DNA of 64,000 bases from Mesocentrotus franciscanus (taxonomy: Eukaryota; Echinodermata; Echinoidea; Camarodonta; Strongylocentrotidae). The notes beneath the pieces are model-generated. The model was not told the origin of the DNA. It searched no databases and was given only the letters and a program-made list of their open reading frames with translations. The translations under genes and the position numbers were made by a program. Where the stretch lies: positions 30,200,534 through 30,264,533 of the forward strand of contig CP137679.1 in assembly GCA_037976565.1 (NCBI GenBank), written 5' to 3'. This document shows positions 1 to 12,179 of the stretch, piece after piece (position 1 is the stretch's first letter; each line of letters starts with the position of its first letter).

Positions 1-37
1 GAAGCTACCCTGGGTAAGCAAAAGTATTACTCTAGGG

Positions 38-300
38 CAGGGGTTCCCAAACTTTTTCTTTGATGGTCCAGATGTAATTTCCATTAGAGCTAGAAGGTCC
101 GCAACATGGAATGCCATTGGCGCGATAATTCTTACGGTCAATCGTCTACGTCAAATGAAGTAGAACGATGTATTGTTGCTGGAAAGCCGGATGCAACTCA
201 AATATTATTCAATTTTGTTTCAGACTCAGACAGTCTACTCCTAAAACTCACTGTAATGACTCTTGTAATACTGAAAGGAAGCTTGTTTTAGGTCTATATA
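38..300 (+). mobile_element. hAT-like transposon terminus (fragment)
   Basis: Begins CAGGGGTTCCCAAACTTTTT at 38, the typical terminal inverted repeat of non-autonomous hAT elements (CAG-start, GGTTCCCAAAC). A GGTCCGC word follows at about 95-101, also common in such elements. No matching right terminus was found, so the end given is only a guess and the element is partial. No transposase coding sequence. Confidence 0.4.
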
Positions 301-1490
301 TATGATCTAAGGGGAATTGTTACAGTTTTACAAGAAAGAAAAGAAGCAGAGCCACCCAGGCCGTCCAGATGCGACCATGGTCCTGACCTTGAGAAACCCT
401 GCGATAGGGCGTTGAATCGTTGACACTTTATAAAAGTAGGAGTAAGGTTTTGACTGTCACCAGACTTGTAAACTTGTATATAGAGTTATCACCCTTCTTA
501 CTCTCTGTGGCTTCACTAGTATATTTCCACAATTTAAAAATCATCCCTAATTAAACAGTTATTGGAAGGACCCCCTGTAGTTGATGAGAAACCAACCACA
601 AGCAGAACTATTGAGACATTACACCACCATCATGACCACCATTCCCATCCTCTCCTTCTTTCCAAATGAGATTAAAAAATCCTTTCCATCTTTACCTAAT
701 CAGCCTCTAAACACACAAAACCCCACAGTGATTGTTCTCATTTCCATTGTACGATGGTGAGATGAGTTTTTAGAACCCTGCTGGCCTTTATGATGAGCCG
801 GAATTTCTTTAACCCTTCGATCGACAATGCCAGATTTTTCACTTCACTTTGTCTTTTTACCATCGCCGCCAAGTACTGGCAAATGAGTTGTTGCGCCATC
901 TATTTGTGTTTAGCCATGCATGCACTTGAGACAAAAACGGTGTGATGAAATTGCGCCCGACTTTACAAACGAGGTGAAAAGGCCATTGTTCTATATCATC
1001 TTTTCTGATCCAAATTTTTAATTCACAAACCACTGCTTATCGGCTTTCAGTTTCATTTTTATTGCAATGGAAAAGAAAAAACCTGAAGAGAAAATTAGCA
1101 CCAGAACCGTGGAGATTTGATGGGTATAAAGAACTGCCAGAGCAGCCAGGGTTTCGCAAGTGAAGGCAGCCCATATAGCGTGTGGTCTTGCCACTTAGTG
1201 CAAATTACCTTGTGTATTATGCATGAACTCTTTACAATGTTGTAATTACCTCTTTTACACCTTGTCATTGATATCCTGAAATATTCAGTGATTAGAAAAT
1301 GATTAAGAGCTGATACGATATTATAACGAGTAGGAAATCAGTAAGTGGAGTGAACATACATGTGGGTTTTACTTGACTGCTTTTTATTCTTATTAAAGAA
1401 GCTCTTAGGACACCCGTTTGATCTAAATGTTTCGCTCTATTTTCCAAATGAACAAATTATTAGTTTTTGAATATAATGAATCTTTTAGAA
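301..1490. other. Intergenic, nothing recognised
   Basis: AT-rich single-copy-looking sequence. Short open frames only; no splice-bounded exon, RNA gene or terminal repeat that I can support. Confidence 0.5.
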
Positions 1491-1500
1491 TTTAATATCT

Positions 1501-1830
1501 ACTATGTTGTCCTTGTCTTTCTCTCTCTTTCTCAATTTTTGTTTTGCAATTAGTCCATTGTTTCTTTCTGTAAATGTTTCTCTGTCTCTCACTCTTTCTC
1601 TTTCTTCCAAATGTCCAAAGAGAGCCCCCTCCCTCTTTCTCTATCTCGTGTTCTTTTTTTTTTCTTCTTTGTTTCTCTTTCTTGTGTATCTCCTTTAAAC
1701 AAATCTTTCTCTCTTTCATGCCTTTTCTTTTTGCTGAATATTTCATTTCTTCGTCACCTCTCTTCTAATTTCTCTCATTTTACCATTTCTCCCAGTAATA
1801 ATCCCTCTATCTTTTAGTTCTTTTTGTATC
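1501..1830. repeat. CT-rich low-complexity tract
   Basis: Imperfect (CT)n/TTTC-rich sequence; the open frames in it are Ser/Leu/Phe-only artefacts. Confidence 0.75.
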
Positions 1831-2900
1831 AGGTATTATTTCTGTTGATATGTCTGTGAAAGCTCTTTATCTGACTCTCCAAGCCTCTTTCAGTCATCTG
1901 TATAGAACAGCAGTTTTTCCCCTCTCTTTTAATTAAAGAAATACTTGAAATTAAGTGTACCAAAATGAAATGGATTTCAAAGTTTATAAACATGGAGTAC
2001 CTACTAATTTATCTTAGCATAGGCCTCTATGAAAGCTATTATTAGTGAAAGCTTCAGATTAATCAGTGACTGAAAACCATGTATTTAGATTTAGTCTTGT
2101 TTTCAACGTATGCCTCAGTGACTTTATCCTACTTTAAGGTTTTTGTTAGAGAAAGAAGGTGATTATGGTGCTTGATGAAGTTTAAGATTCGGAAAGGGGG
2201 TTCATTATGCACCCCTTATGTTGCATTAAAGAGCTCAAGTGGTATCAATAGGGGTAAAGTAGAGACATCCTGCTTAGAAAGGGGTGGCAATGTTACACCC
2301 CATGGTTTAATGAACTTGGTAGATCACAGTTTCTTAAGAGATGTTATAAACTGATTATTCATCATTTCTTTTGAGAATTGGTGATTAATTGATTAATAGA
2401 TGGTGGGTATTTAGATTCCTTTGTAGGGTGAACTTACCAATAGCCAGGTTCTTATAGAAAAGTGGTATTGAACAGGTAGTTCATTAGCTATTAGAATGAT
2501 TTGGTGATGAGCATAGAGAGCTTTAGTATCTCAGGATATTTGGTACTTGATTAACTCTCTCTTGATTTTTTGTGGCAAATTTGCGATACCACGCTTCTTG
2601 ATAATAGTTTGCTTGTTATATACTTTAATAAGGAAGGATAAATGGCAGGAAAATGTCAAGCTTTGGATTTATGTAGTCATTTTTCATTTTGTATTGCTTT
2701 TATTGTATTTTAAGAGGAGGGGGATCAGAACTAAATTTCATGGATTGTATATTTTTCTGCATATATATTTTTTTGTTAAGGAGAACGTTTTAAGAGTTTT
2801 GAGTAGACAATGATTACCCAAAAACAAACTCTAAGACATGCATCAAAGTATTGGCAAAATCACAAGGGTAAGGAAGTAAGGAAATTAGATGTGCTGTAAA
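1831..2900. other. Intergenic, nothing recognised
   Basis: AT-rich sequence with short open frames only. No feature I can support. Confidence 0.5.
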
Positions 2901-3085
2901 GAAGGGAGAGAGAGAGAGAGAGGGGGAGGGAGAGAGAGCAGGGGTGGTTAAAGGAGAGGAAAAGATGATTGCGATGGAGAAACCGAAACTGAACTACAAA
3001 TAGGGAAATAGAAATAATGACACTGAGGGAGAGAAGAGATCAAAGGGAAGGAGGGAATGAAAGAAAGAGAGAATTTTACTCTCTT
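2901..3085. repeat. GA microsatellite and purine-rich flank
   Basis: (GA)n at about 2906-2939, followed by purine-rich sequence to about 3075. Confidence 0.8.
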
Positions 3086-3325
3086 ACTGGTACCCTAAAT
3101 AACTTCCTTAATAAAGTCACATCTCATGATGAGGGTATATATTTGAGGTCCATGATGGGGATTAGGAGGATAATCTCAAGAACAAGAGGAGGAGGTTAGT
3201 AGGGATTAGAGGATATAATAGGGAATAGATTAGACACTCATTACATGTAAAGTAGATTACTTGAGATTTCTGTAGGCTTAAGTTGAAGATGTTTTGGAAC
3301 ATACAGGTATATTTATCTCCTTTAT

Positions 3326-3343
3326 CTTCTCTCTCTCTCTCTC

Positions 3344-3393
<50 letters not shown>

Positions 3394-3487
3394 ACTCCAC
3401 TTATTTTCATTATCAATCTTTCTCTTTCCTTTTTTCCCTTTCACACTTTAAGCAACACTGCTTATATATATATATATATATATATAT
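3326..3487. repeat. CT and TA microsatellites
   Basis: (CT)n from 3326 to about 3392 with one CCC interruption, then (TA)n at 3463-3487. Confidence 0.9.
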
Positions 3488-3589
3488 GAATGAAGTACTC
3501 AAAAAATTGAGCTATTGATGGTTGAATATCTCTCACAATATGATATGTTTTATATGATTAAACTGGAAGGTTACACTTTAAAAGCTAAA

Positions 3590-4012
3590 ATATTCAAATT
3601 ATGCAAGGAAACCCGTTTACTTGCTAGACTTCACTGTCAGACACTATTGAGTAACTGACTGGCTTTTTTCATCTTTGGTAATAACATACATAAAATGAGC
3701 TGTAAAGGGTACATGAGCATTTGTCTACATCAATAACCCACTTCTTGTAATGGACAAAATTAAACTGATTGAATATTTGCGCAGCATAAAACGTACGACC
3801 ATTCAGTACAATGGTCTGAAAAATCAGACTATTACTTACTGGCTCTATAGCTCCTAAGTTGATTCGACAACTAATAGCCGTTATTTTCCCACTTAAAGAC
3901 ATTTTCAAGCCCCCCTTTTTTTAGGGAAGTTCTAAATTAGTATTGTCTTTCAAATGCTGTTGGAATTTAACCTTTTCATTTTTGGCCTGCAAATGGGACA
4001 TAGTACCTTTAA
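3590..4012 (+). mobile_element. TTAA-flanked MITE, family 1, copy A (left-truncated)
   Basis: About 420 bp nearly identical, in the same orientation, to 59620-60044. The right terminus ends GGGACATAGTACCT followed by TTAA at 4009-4012. The left inverted repeat seen in copy B is missing, so this copy is truncated or its left end has diverged. Both copies keep a 79-codon minus-strand open frame (here 3908-3669), but it matches nothing I know and may be chance conservation between recent copies. Confidence 0.75.
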
Positions 4013-4174
4013 ATCATTTTTAAATAGGACGAGGTGACCAAATTTTCAAAATTGTAGATTTGAGTTTTTAACATGCTGGATCCAGCACTTTAAAGGTTTA
4101 ATCAAGCATGTTAAAATTATTATTTTGTTATTTTGAAAATGTGGTCACTCCTCTGCCCTTTGAATGGTGATTTA
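4009..4174 (+). mobile_element. Palindromic MITE, family 2, copy A
   Basis: Diverged copy of the 53552-53709 element: left TTAAATCATTTTTAAATAGG, right end CTCTGCCCTTTGAATGGTGA then TTTA, inverted relative to the left. The interior carries a palindromic ATGCTGGATCCAGCA. Its left TTAA is the right TTAA of the family 1 element, implying insertion of family 1 into this repeat's terminus. Confidence 0.65.
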
Positions 4175-4620
4175 CTTCTAATACAATAGCAACTACTTTT
4201 ACTAGAAAAATAAATAAGACAATTTCAATAGCCTTGTGCGTCACCTATTGAAGTATGCGACCATTACAATAATGTGTTACGTAATGCAAACATGATTTCT
4301 ATGGGATATACAATAAGGTATTGAAATTGCGTTTGAGTTGATTTTTGTTGAAAATATTTGCTTTGTATTTTCTTCTCTTGGTAGCTTTTGAGATCCACAA
4401 CAAATGTACAGTCAACTTAACTGTATATATTATAAAAGTATGTTAGATTTACTTCATAATGCAGAATGTTTTTATTCAGTATGACTATCAATCCATGCTC
4501 TCTCACTTCCACTCATGTGAATGAAATTGAGAAGACAAGAAATAGAGCTTGGTAAAAAGGGCTTTTTGAGGACATTAGCAAACCTCTGCTTGAAGTTATA
4601 AACCAAAATATTGTTTACTT
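4175..4620. other. Intergenic, nothing recognised
   Basis: AT-rich; no feature that I can support. Confidence 0.5.
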
Positions 4621-4624
4621 TTGG

Positions 4625-5430
4625 AGATGAGATTTGATGAAAATTGGAGAGAGAGTGGAAGTGGAGTAGGGGAGGAAAAAGGAAGAAAGGAATATCGCAT
4701 TCAAGATTTTTGAAGACCTCAGACAGTAAGAAAACAACATTCTGGGTTGTGTAATGCAATTAGCCATGTATCCTAGTGGTAACACTGTACATTTAGCTGA
4801 TTTGGATAAACATGTGATGGGGAAAAATCATGAAATTGGCAGAAAATGTGTACGATTTTTAGGCAAATAGTCAAGGCCCCATGGGAGACTAAACACTGCA
4901 TGGTCCAGTAATCAGAGCCGACTTTTATATTAAAAAAATCAGAGGTTATTACTGGATTGGAATTGATGAGAAATGGAAGGATAGGGAGAAAGGGGGAAGG
5001 AGAAGGATGAACAGACAAAGGGAGAAACAGAGAAAGAGAAAGAGAGCGAGATGATAGAGTTTGAGATAAGGAAGAGGACAGGATAAGAGAGAGAGAGAGC
5101 ACATGAGAAAATGAAATAGATTGAGAGATATATTAAGATAGAGAGAGAGGGAGAAGGAGAGAGAGAGGGGGGATAGAGAAAGAGAGGGAGAGAGAGAGAG
5201 AGAGACAAGACATAGAAAGAGAGCGAGATGATAGAGTTTAGAGATAAGGAAGAAGACAGGATAAGAGAGAGAGCACATGAGAAAATAAAATTGAGAGATA
5301 TATTAAGATAGAGAGAGGGGAGAGAGAGAGGGGAGGGAAGAGAGAGAGAGGGAGGGAGAGAAGGGGTAGAGAAATAGAGGGAGAGAAAGAGAAAGAGAGA
5401 GAGAGAGACAGAGGCAGAAATAGGAAATCT
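4625..5430. repeat. GA-rich low-complexity block with internal duplication
   Basis: Purine-rich from about 4640, densest (GA)n at 5030-5412. A roughly 180-bp unit (GAGCGAGATGATAGAGTTTG...ATTAAGATAGAGAG) occurs twice, at about 5044-5150 and 5220-5330, so the tract grew partly by tandem duplication. Minus-strand open frames here are Ser/Leu artefacts. Confidence 0.8.
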
Positions 5431-5954
5431 GTAGGAATCAATGAAATCAGGAGGAAAGATTCAAAGAGAGATATTATGTTGTAATGTATTGTTTACACTT
5501 TGTAAAATAATACCTTTGAATTTAAGTTCTTGTAATAATAATTTTGTTTAAAAGGTACCCATAACTGAATATAAACTCTTTGATTCCACTAAATGATTAC
5601 ATGAGTGCCCCTCCACCAATGTAACAAGTGTCTTCTTCTCCTTAGTAGATTGATATATATATATATACCAGCATGTGTTGTACCCCTCCCCTTTCGGTCT
5701 GGTTAAACTTGCAGCCCTACTGACCAGACAGTATCACTTCCATTCTCAGAATTACAAATTTGAAGAAGGAAAAAAAAAAATTCTAATACCTGCAAATGCC
5801 TTGAGAAATAATCTAGAAGAGATCTTATGTTACCCAAGAATATAATATTTAGTGGCAGTAAAATGGAAGTTAGCTTGAAAAGTGTTGAAAAAGTCAAATA
5901 AATTTCATCAAGCTTTATAATTTCAAAATTGTTTTCATAAACTATAAGTATTTT
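5431..5954. other. Intergenic, nothing recognised
   Basis: AT-rich with a short TA run at about 5653-5667. No gene or element that I can support. Confidence 0.5.
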
Positions 5955-6063
5955 AATTTGAAATCAACAAAATGCTCTTTTTAGACTATTGCAGAATAAA
6001 AAACCCAGTCACTTTCTTATTTGTTTTCAGGCAAACTTCCTATTTTCATAGCAATTTCATAAA
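5955..6063 (+). repeat. About 115-bp repeat unit U0 (separated from U1/U2)
   Basis: Begins AATTTGAAATCAACAAAA and contains CAGAATAA, CCCAGTCACTT and CAGGCAAACTTCC. The same unit recurs at 7036 and 7150. The intervening 970 bp is occupied by mobile elements. Confidence 0.65.
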
Positions 6064-6069
6064 CTACAA

Positions 6070-6270
6070 AGGCCTGCTAGACCGCCACAAAAAAGCCATT
6101 GCTGTTATTTTTGTACTTGTAAATGAAGGGCAACTTCGTGCAACAAAAGACTTGCATGTATTCACTGAGCTCTGTGTTATAAGATACAGAAATATGATGA
6201 GTATTACACTTTACGTCATTATTAACAAAAACGCTACAGTTTTGCCGCATCATATCTGCACAAGCCTTTA
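6070..6270 (+). mobile_element. MITE family 4, copy A
   Basis: Homologous, in inverted orientation, to 15387-15596. Shared words include TATTACACTTTACGTCAT, GAGCTCTGT, CGCCACAAAAA and CATCATATCTG. The right terminus is recognisable near 6240-6270 and the left one is eroded. Confidence 0.6.
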
Positions 6271-7035
6271 ATGTGATAATTTCTTCATGCAGAAATTAAT
6301 TCATGCATTTGTTTCCTCTAGGATTGATTGTTGTAATGCTCTATTGTTTGGTTTAGCCAAGAAAGATATAAGAAAATTGCAAATTGTGCAAAACAGTGCC
6401 GCAAGACTTGTTGAACGAGCAAGGGGGAGAGATCCAGTAACACCCATGTTGACTCGCCTTCATTGGCTACCTGTAAAAGAAAGAATTGTTTATAAAGTTC
6501 TTATGTTGTGTCGCAAGGTAATGATTAACAAATCCCCGACTTATCTTCTTGATATTATTTCTTCTTACATACCCGGTAGAAATCTCCACTCCTCAACAAA
6601 GAATTTCCTGACTGTCCCTACCACATCAACCCAAACGTATGGTTCTCGTTCTTTTTTAACGGCAGCGCCTGTCTTGTGGAACCAACTTCCTGACCAGCTT
6701 CGAGTTGTTGGGAGCACTGACGGCTTTGGAAGAGCCCTGAAAACTTATTTGTTTTGAGGGTTTCCTAGAGCTGCTTTGTCCTTTGCTGGTTAGGAGGTTG
6801 GTTCGACATAATGGGTGTCTATTTGTTGAATTTGTTATATGTAATGTCAAATAGTTTTACTTAGGTGTAATTATAGGTGAATTAATTAAGTAAATATTTT
6901 TTGTTATTTGCTTATCTACTTTGTTATTTATTATGTTGTTTATATATTCAAATTTGTCATGATTGTAAAGCGCATAGAGAAATTTTCAATTTGTTATGTG
7001 CTAAATAAATATTCTCTATTATTATTATTATTATA
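6271..7035 (+). mobile_element. 5'-truncated non-LTR retrotransposon (CR1/L2-like) with RT C-terminal fragment
   Basis: The frame 6287-6757 encodes 156 residues typical of the end of a CR1/L2/Jockey-type reverse-transcriptase ORF: HAFVSSRIDCCNALLFGL, LQIVQNSAARLV, LHWLPVKERI, and PVLWNQLPDQLR near the end. The catalytic palm (YxDD) and the endonuclease are absent, and an in-frame stop lies just upstream (6269-6271), so this is a dead 3' remnant. A short 3' UTR follows with GTAAAGCGCATAGAGAAA and AATAAATATT, then a (TTA)n tail at 7016-7034, as in L2-type elements. Its 5' break coincides with the end of a MITE. Confidence 0.85.
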
Positions 7036-7260
7036 ATTTGAAATCAATAAAAGTCCACTCTGTAAATCTTTACAGAATAGCTAACCAATCATTTCCATGG
7101 AAATGTTTTTCAGCCAAACTTCCTCATTTCATACATTATGAACATTATGATTTGAAATCAATAAAAATATTCTATATTGATTTACCCAGAATAACAAACC
7201 AGTCACTTCCATGGACATTTTTTCAGCCAAACTTCCAATTTTCATATTTTATGGTTGTTA
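7036..7260 (+). repeat. About 115-bp tandem repeat units U1 and U2
   Basis: Two diverged units beginning ATTTGAAATCAATAAAA at 7037 and 7151, each with CAGAATA, ACCAATCA/ACCAGTCA, TTCCATGGA and CAGCCAAACTTCC. Same family as 5955-6063. Confidence 0.7.
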
Positions 7261-7593
7261 GCAATGGCAGGACCATCAATCTGGCGTTGGTATTTTGACC
7301 AAAATGCCAACTGCTGGATCAATGATTCATAACTTTTTAAATATTAAACACCCCTCCATGAAATAAACACGATATTTGAATTATTCAAGAGGGGCAGAAA
7401 AGGCAGGTTGGGGAATCAATAATTAAAATGTCCTCTGATTTAGTTGCAAATCTTCGCCATACATTTTTTGTTAGGTGGTGATAGATGACAGCCTCTGTGA
7501 CATTTTTTGTTGTTGCTTGTAGAAGACAATAAGACATATATCCCAGTAAACAGCATTCTAAGAGTATCAATCACCTGAAAAAAAGAACAAGGA

Positions 7594-7633
<40 letters not shown>

Positions 7634-8600
7634 ATTAAAAACAAACATTATATCATTACATTGCTTACTAGAGGAGAACGTAGTATGAATCAGCATTACT
7701 CATCTGTTTTGAGGGGTGTTCATGTGATTTCAAGTTCTTTGTCACAGGTTTCCAGACATCCTAAATCAGAAAGTATGGACTCATATTCATGCCCAAATTT
7801 CCTAAATGACATTTTAGCCAAAGGGCCTCTCGGCAAAGAGAAATCATCTTTCTATTAAATACTAATCTAATATGGAGAATCAGGGAGTTTTCTTTTTTAT
7901 GGTCACTCTTCACGAAAAGGAAATCCAAATTGAAGTACTTCATGATCGACCGGAATCATATGCCAATCTTTTTATCTGATGAATAGCATTAGAAAGAAAT
8001 CTTGGAATCAGAGATGTAGCATTATGAAACCATGCAAAGCATTCAGACGGAAAGCAAGTGGTCTCCCGTGGGAGCGAACCAGGCTAAGCTAATTTCTGTA
8101 ATTGCGGACAGATTGACAGGGTGATTTTGTAATAACAAACACTAGTCACACCCGTTAGGCAAAGCCGTCATCGCATCCTTCACGCAAGGATCGGGAGCAT
8201 GAATTGCATGAGGACCTCGAATAATTCACTGATTTGCAATGCGAGGTGATCCCCCTTGTCTCCTTTTCTTCTCTCATCCTCTTCTTCTCTTCACAGGAGG
8301 ATGGATGTTGAAGCTCGATCGGCCGAGGTTGTCGTGCAGACAAGTGATACTATGGGGAGTGGATTGTTCGGGCACTGTGCAGCGCTGCGCGTCGGGAAGC
8401 GTGCTCGCGACAATATCTCAGGCAACGGTGCATGCAAGTGAAACGCTGCCATGCGTCAGGAGATGTGATCCGCGGGACAGCAGCGATCTGTCAAAGCCCT
8501 TCTGCACTGTAAAGGTTTACTTATCACTCCCCGGCCTCTCGTTACAGGAATTCACGCCAAGGTGGTGGGTGTGGGGTATGCAGAATGGGGGCAAGGTGGC
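7261..8600. other. Intergenic; AT/GT microsatellite and a GC-richer patch
   Basis: (AT)n(GT)n at 7594-7633. At 8150-8560 the sequence is clearly GC-richer, with CTTCACAG and CpG-rich words such as GCGCTGCGCGTCGGG. It contains open frames on both strands, none resembling a known protein. It could be a promoter, enhancer or noncoding exon; undecided. Confidence 0.4.
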
Positions 8601-9010
8601 ATGAAGGGGGGTAAATAAAGGTGGAGAAGGTGGAAAGGGGGTAAACATAGGTGCCGGAGGGGTCAACGATGGTCTTCAGGATTGTAGTCTTTTAGAATGA
8701 TAGGTATAGGATGGTGTAAGATGGTCTTGAGAATGGCAGATAGTGGGTATAGTGTGCAGAGAATGAGGGCAGGTAGGTGGAAAGCTGCTGGAGGGTTCAG
8801 CAAGAGTTATAAAATAAATATTAAAAAAATAGGAATAAGAAAATTTAGTGTGGTGGACTGGTAGGTGTCAGTGGTCTTTAAGATGGTTTGTAGTGGTTGT
8901 ATAGGGTACATAGGATGTTGGCAGGGAGGTGGAACGGATGGGGGGGGAGGGGAGTAAACAAAAGTCTATTAGGTGTCACTGACAGTCTTTAGGATTGTAT
9001 AGATTAATGG
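8601..9010. repeat. Degenerate G-rich tandem repeat
   Basis: Recurring GGTGGAA, GGGGGTAAACA, TAGGTGTCA and GTCTTTAGGATTGTA words at about 8620-8700 and 8860-9000 suggest an old tandem array with units of a few hundred bases. Confidence 0.45.
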
Positions 9011-9762
9011 ACATACTGATTTGATATTACCATATTTATCAATGACATAGAAAGAAGCACATGGAATGATGATTATAATGATATTGGTTTCTTGTGTAGA
9101 GCTCATGTTTACTATGCTTAGCGCTCAAGGTACTCTAGTATTACCCCAGAGTTGAGCAAGGCCATTGATTTTGGTGAAGTAGATGTAAAATGGAATTTTA
9201 AGCTCTTATATCTGACTATTTACACGATCTAAATATCCAAATGACTTTTTAAAAAAAATGTTTATGTTGCCACTTTGAAGAAAAAAAATGAAAAAAATAA
9301 TAATGAATCTCAAAGAAGGACATTCTTCAAAATTCTATAATCCACTTAGTACAATTAACCTATGTTCAGTGTGTGAAATTTACAGGTTCATTAATAACTT
9401 ACCCTTGGGCATAAAAAAAAAAAAAATTGTTAGTCTGAAAGTAAATGTAAGTCCATAATTAAACATACTTCTGACAGAGCAACAAAAGCTACCACATTGC
9501 ATTTTGCCAGAGTTTTAGAACAAGACTATTTGCACACTTTCAGTGTAGATTATTTTTGATTTTGCGGGGATTTTTTCCCCATTATTATCCTAAGACCATC
9601 TTTAACACAGCAACAAAACAAATCTAGTGTAAACTAGGCAAAGAGCAATCATCATGGTTCAAAGAAGAACACATCCCACGCTTTCCCAATGGAGTACTTC
9701 ACATTGAGAGAGTGCATCATGTTGCTACCATTATCAGTCACATCACACTTTAGACATGTTTT

Positions 9763-10145
9763 ACCGGTGGGAACACAAACACATATGGGTGACCTAATGC
9801 CGTATGTGCCATATATAACACACCCTATCAATTTCTACTAGAGAAGAAAGCATATGAATTTCAATGATGTTGCTTACATCATTACTTGATCAATAGGGAA
9901 TGGAAAATATTGTACCAGTGGGAACGCAGCCACCCATGGGGCACAATTCCAATGTCAACACATCCTTTCCTTTCCTATTAGAGTGCTTTGGGAAAGTATA
10001 TGACGTATAATTATGTTACTCAAATAATCCCTCACATCATATGTCACATTGTACCACACACAATAGGGAATGAACAGTGTCATACCCGTGGGAACACAGC
10101 AACCATAGGGTACATCTAATACCAGTGCCGTGTAAACACACCCAA
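9763..10145 (+). repeat. Three diverged tandem units of about 150-170 bp
   Basis: CC(G/A/C)GTGGGAAC(A/G)C followed by CC(C)AT(A/G)GGG and CACACCC-like words starts near 9763, 9914 and 10084. Between units are CAATAGGGAATG and TCACATCAT words. The CpG-rich end (10140-10380) has no recognised gene. Confidence 0.5.
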
Positions 10146-10399
10146 AGTACCCCCCTCTGCCCCTCCCATGGGGGAGATTGACACACGGAAGGCGTATCAA
10201 AACCCGTCCTCACTCGATTGTGGCTGATCAATCTGACAAGAGGACCCGCGAGACTGGTCCGACCAGGATTGCAAATCAAAACTCGACGATCCCCGGCGCG
10301 CCGCCACACGCCTCTGTGACTTCCGTCTCCTCCTCTTCAGTTGCCAATGCCGCTCTTCTCCTTGTCTCATCACCGCGCCATGATGCGACCATAAAAAGG

Positions 10400-11795
10400 G
10401 AATGAATGATAGATGGGTTTAAAGACAAGCTTGAACTTGAGTTATCCACTCTCTGTCTTATTTCTCTGCTTATGAAATATTGTGAGCTATATTGAACTGT
10501 CTGTTAACTACATCTTTCTATAAATGGAAACATTCATTATGAAAACATTTATTTTTGTAGTTGCAAAATCAAGCTAAAAACTAGCATGAAAACAGTGTAT
10601 TGCTATTGCCTGAGTGAAGTTCAGAATAATCACGAAATGAACAGAGTTTTTCTTACCATTGGTGGGGAAAGTGTTAGGACTGGTCATCAGTTTCTAAGAC
10701 GTTTTCAATGAATAGTGTCACCTCTTACAAGCCATGAAAAGTTGCATAGTATGTGTTGTTGCCATGTCAGGCCAACCTCCTGCAAGCATTTACACAGTAG
10801 AACATGTGAGGGCTAGTCATTTGTACCAGTTTCTTATCTGTTTCTAGCTCTGATTTTACATTTGTGTTTGTGAACGCTGGTGGTTGCTAGGGCAGGAAAA
10901 CCTTAAGCAAATGTCAATAGTTGTCAGGAGTAGTATTAATCACAAAGAGTATACATCAAATAAAAAATATGTTACAGATTACTCTCTTATATTTTGCCCA
11001 GAATTTATTAAGTTCTTCATGTATTATTTTATGTTTGCAAGGACCTTTTCTGTGGTTACTACATGCATTTACCATGAAATTCTTATCTAATTTGACAAGG
11101 TGAACTTCTAGAATTAGGTAGAACATCAAAGCACAGATCATATAAGTTAAGGCACTAACAATACTACCACGAATACGGCGTACCTTCAAAAAGATTCATT
11201 AATGATTGATGCAAGCTAATAATATAAAAATGAGCAGCTCAAAGCTGTCAAAAAGATGTTGCTTTGATTTCGCCATCGCTGTGATCTGCATCCACGCCGC
11301 CAGCCTTTAATGCTTCCTCATTCAACTGCAACCAGCGATTGCCAATTTGCCAACCCTTTTGAGACCTATTTAGTCCACTTTCTCATCTCCCTGCCCTCTC
11401 AAGCATACAATATACCCACAATGGTGCAATGCTACGAGACATTTGTAATACCCTGCTAATACCTGTAAAATTACATCTTTCCTCGCTCATGTGTTCAAGA
11501 TTGCTTCCGTACATCAAACGTTCATGTATTTACAGATTTTTCTTCTCCTAATTTCCATATGACAGTAACGATAAAAGACGTGCATTTAAACTTGTTTTGT
11601 AATCTGGGGTTTAGAAAATGATGCATGGCCAAGGTTATTCAACTTGAAATTTATTTAAAGAGATGTTGAAGGAGGAATACTGTCAATTTACCTATAATGT
11701 CTAGAATTCTAAAATATATTCTTCTCTCAATTTCAACAGAAATATTTTTAGTAACATAGCCTTGGTTAACCTTCACTCTAAATCCTTATGTGTAG
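10400..11795. other. Intergenic, nothing recognised
   Basis: AT-rich with short open frames; no supported feature. Confidence 0.45.
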
Positions 11796-11957
11796 ATATT
11801 TAAAAAGGTCTAAGTAGTGACAACATTTGTTGTCTCATTTTGATACATTTTTAATGTATTGCTTGATCCAGCATTTATAAAGGCTGTCTCCAGCAGTTAA
11901 GTGTTACAGCAACCATTTTGAAACTGCTGTCACTCCTTGGCCTTTTTTAATGTTGAT
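11790..11957 (+). mobile_element. Palindromic MITE, family 2, copy C (diverged)
   Basis: Left TTTAAAAAGG then AGTAGTGACA; right TGTCACTCCTTGGCCTTTTT inverted to it; interior GCTTGATCCAGCATTTATAA as in the other copies. Confidence 0.5.
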
Positions 11958-12179
11958 GCAACACTCAAGTTTTAGAGTGTACTGTTATGTCTATCATCCG
12001 TTGAGAATCAGAAGAGCATTCGTTCTATTTTGTTCAGGCCCTTGTTGGCACTCAACAGGCAATATGCCCCTATGTGTATACTGTATAACATATATTTATT
12101 CTTGTGTTTTCCGTCTTTTATGTGTTTATGAAAACGTGAATTTACTCTAGAATTTTCTTTCTTTGACATCTCTCTTCAG

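Noticed and set aside
4773..5441. Several minus-strand open frames of 67-109 codons
   Set aside because: Ser/Leu translation of (GA)n/(CT)n tracts; no protein-like composition.
6287..6757. Independent host gene with an RT-like product
   Set aside because: Only the C-terminal end of a retrotransposon ORF, truncated, with a retroelement 3' tail.
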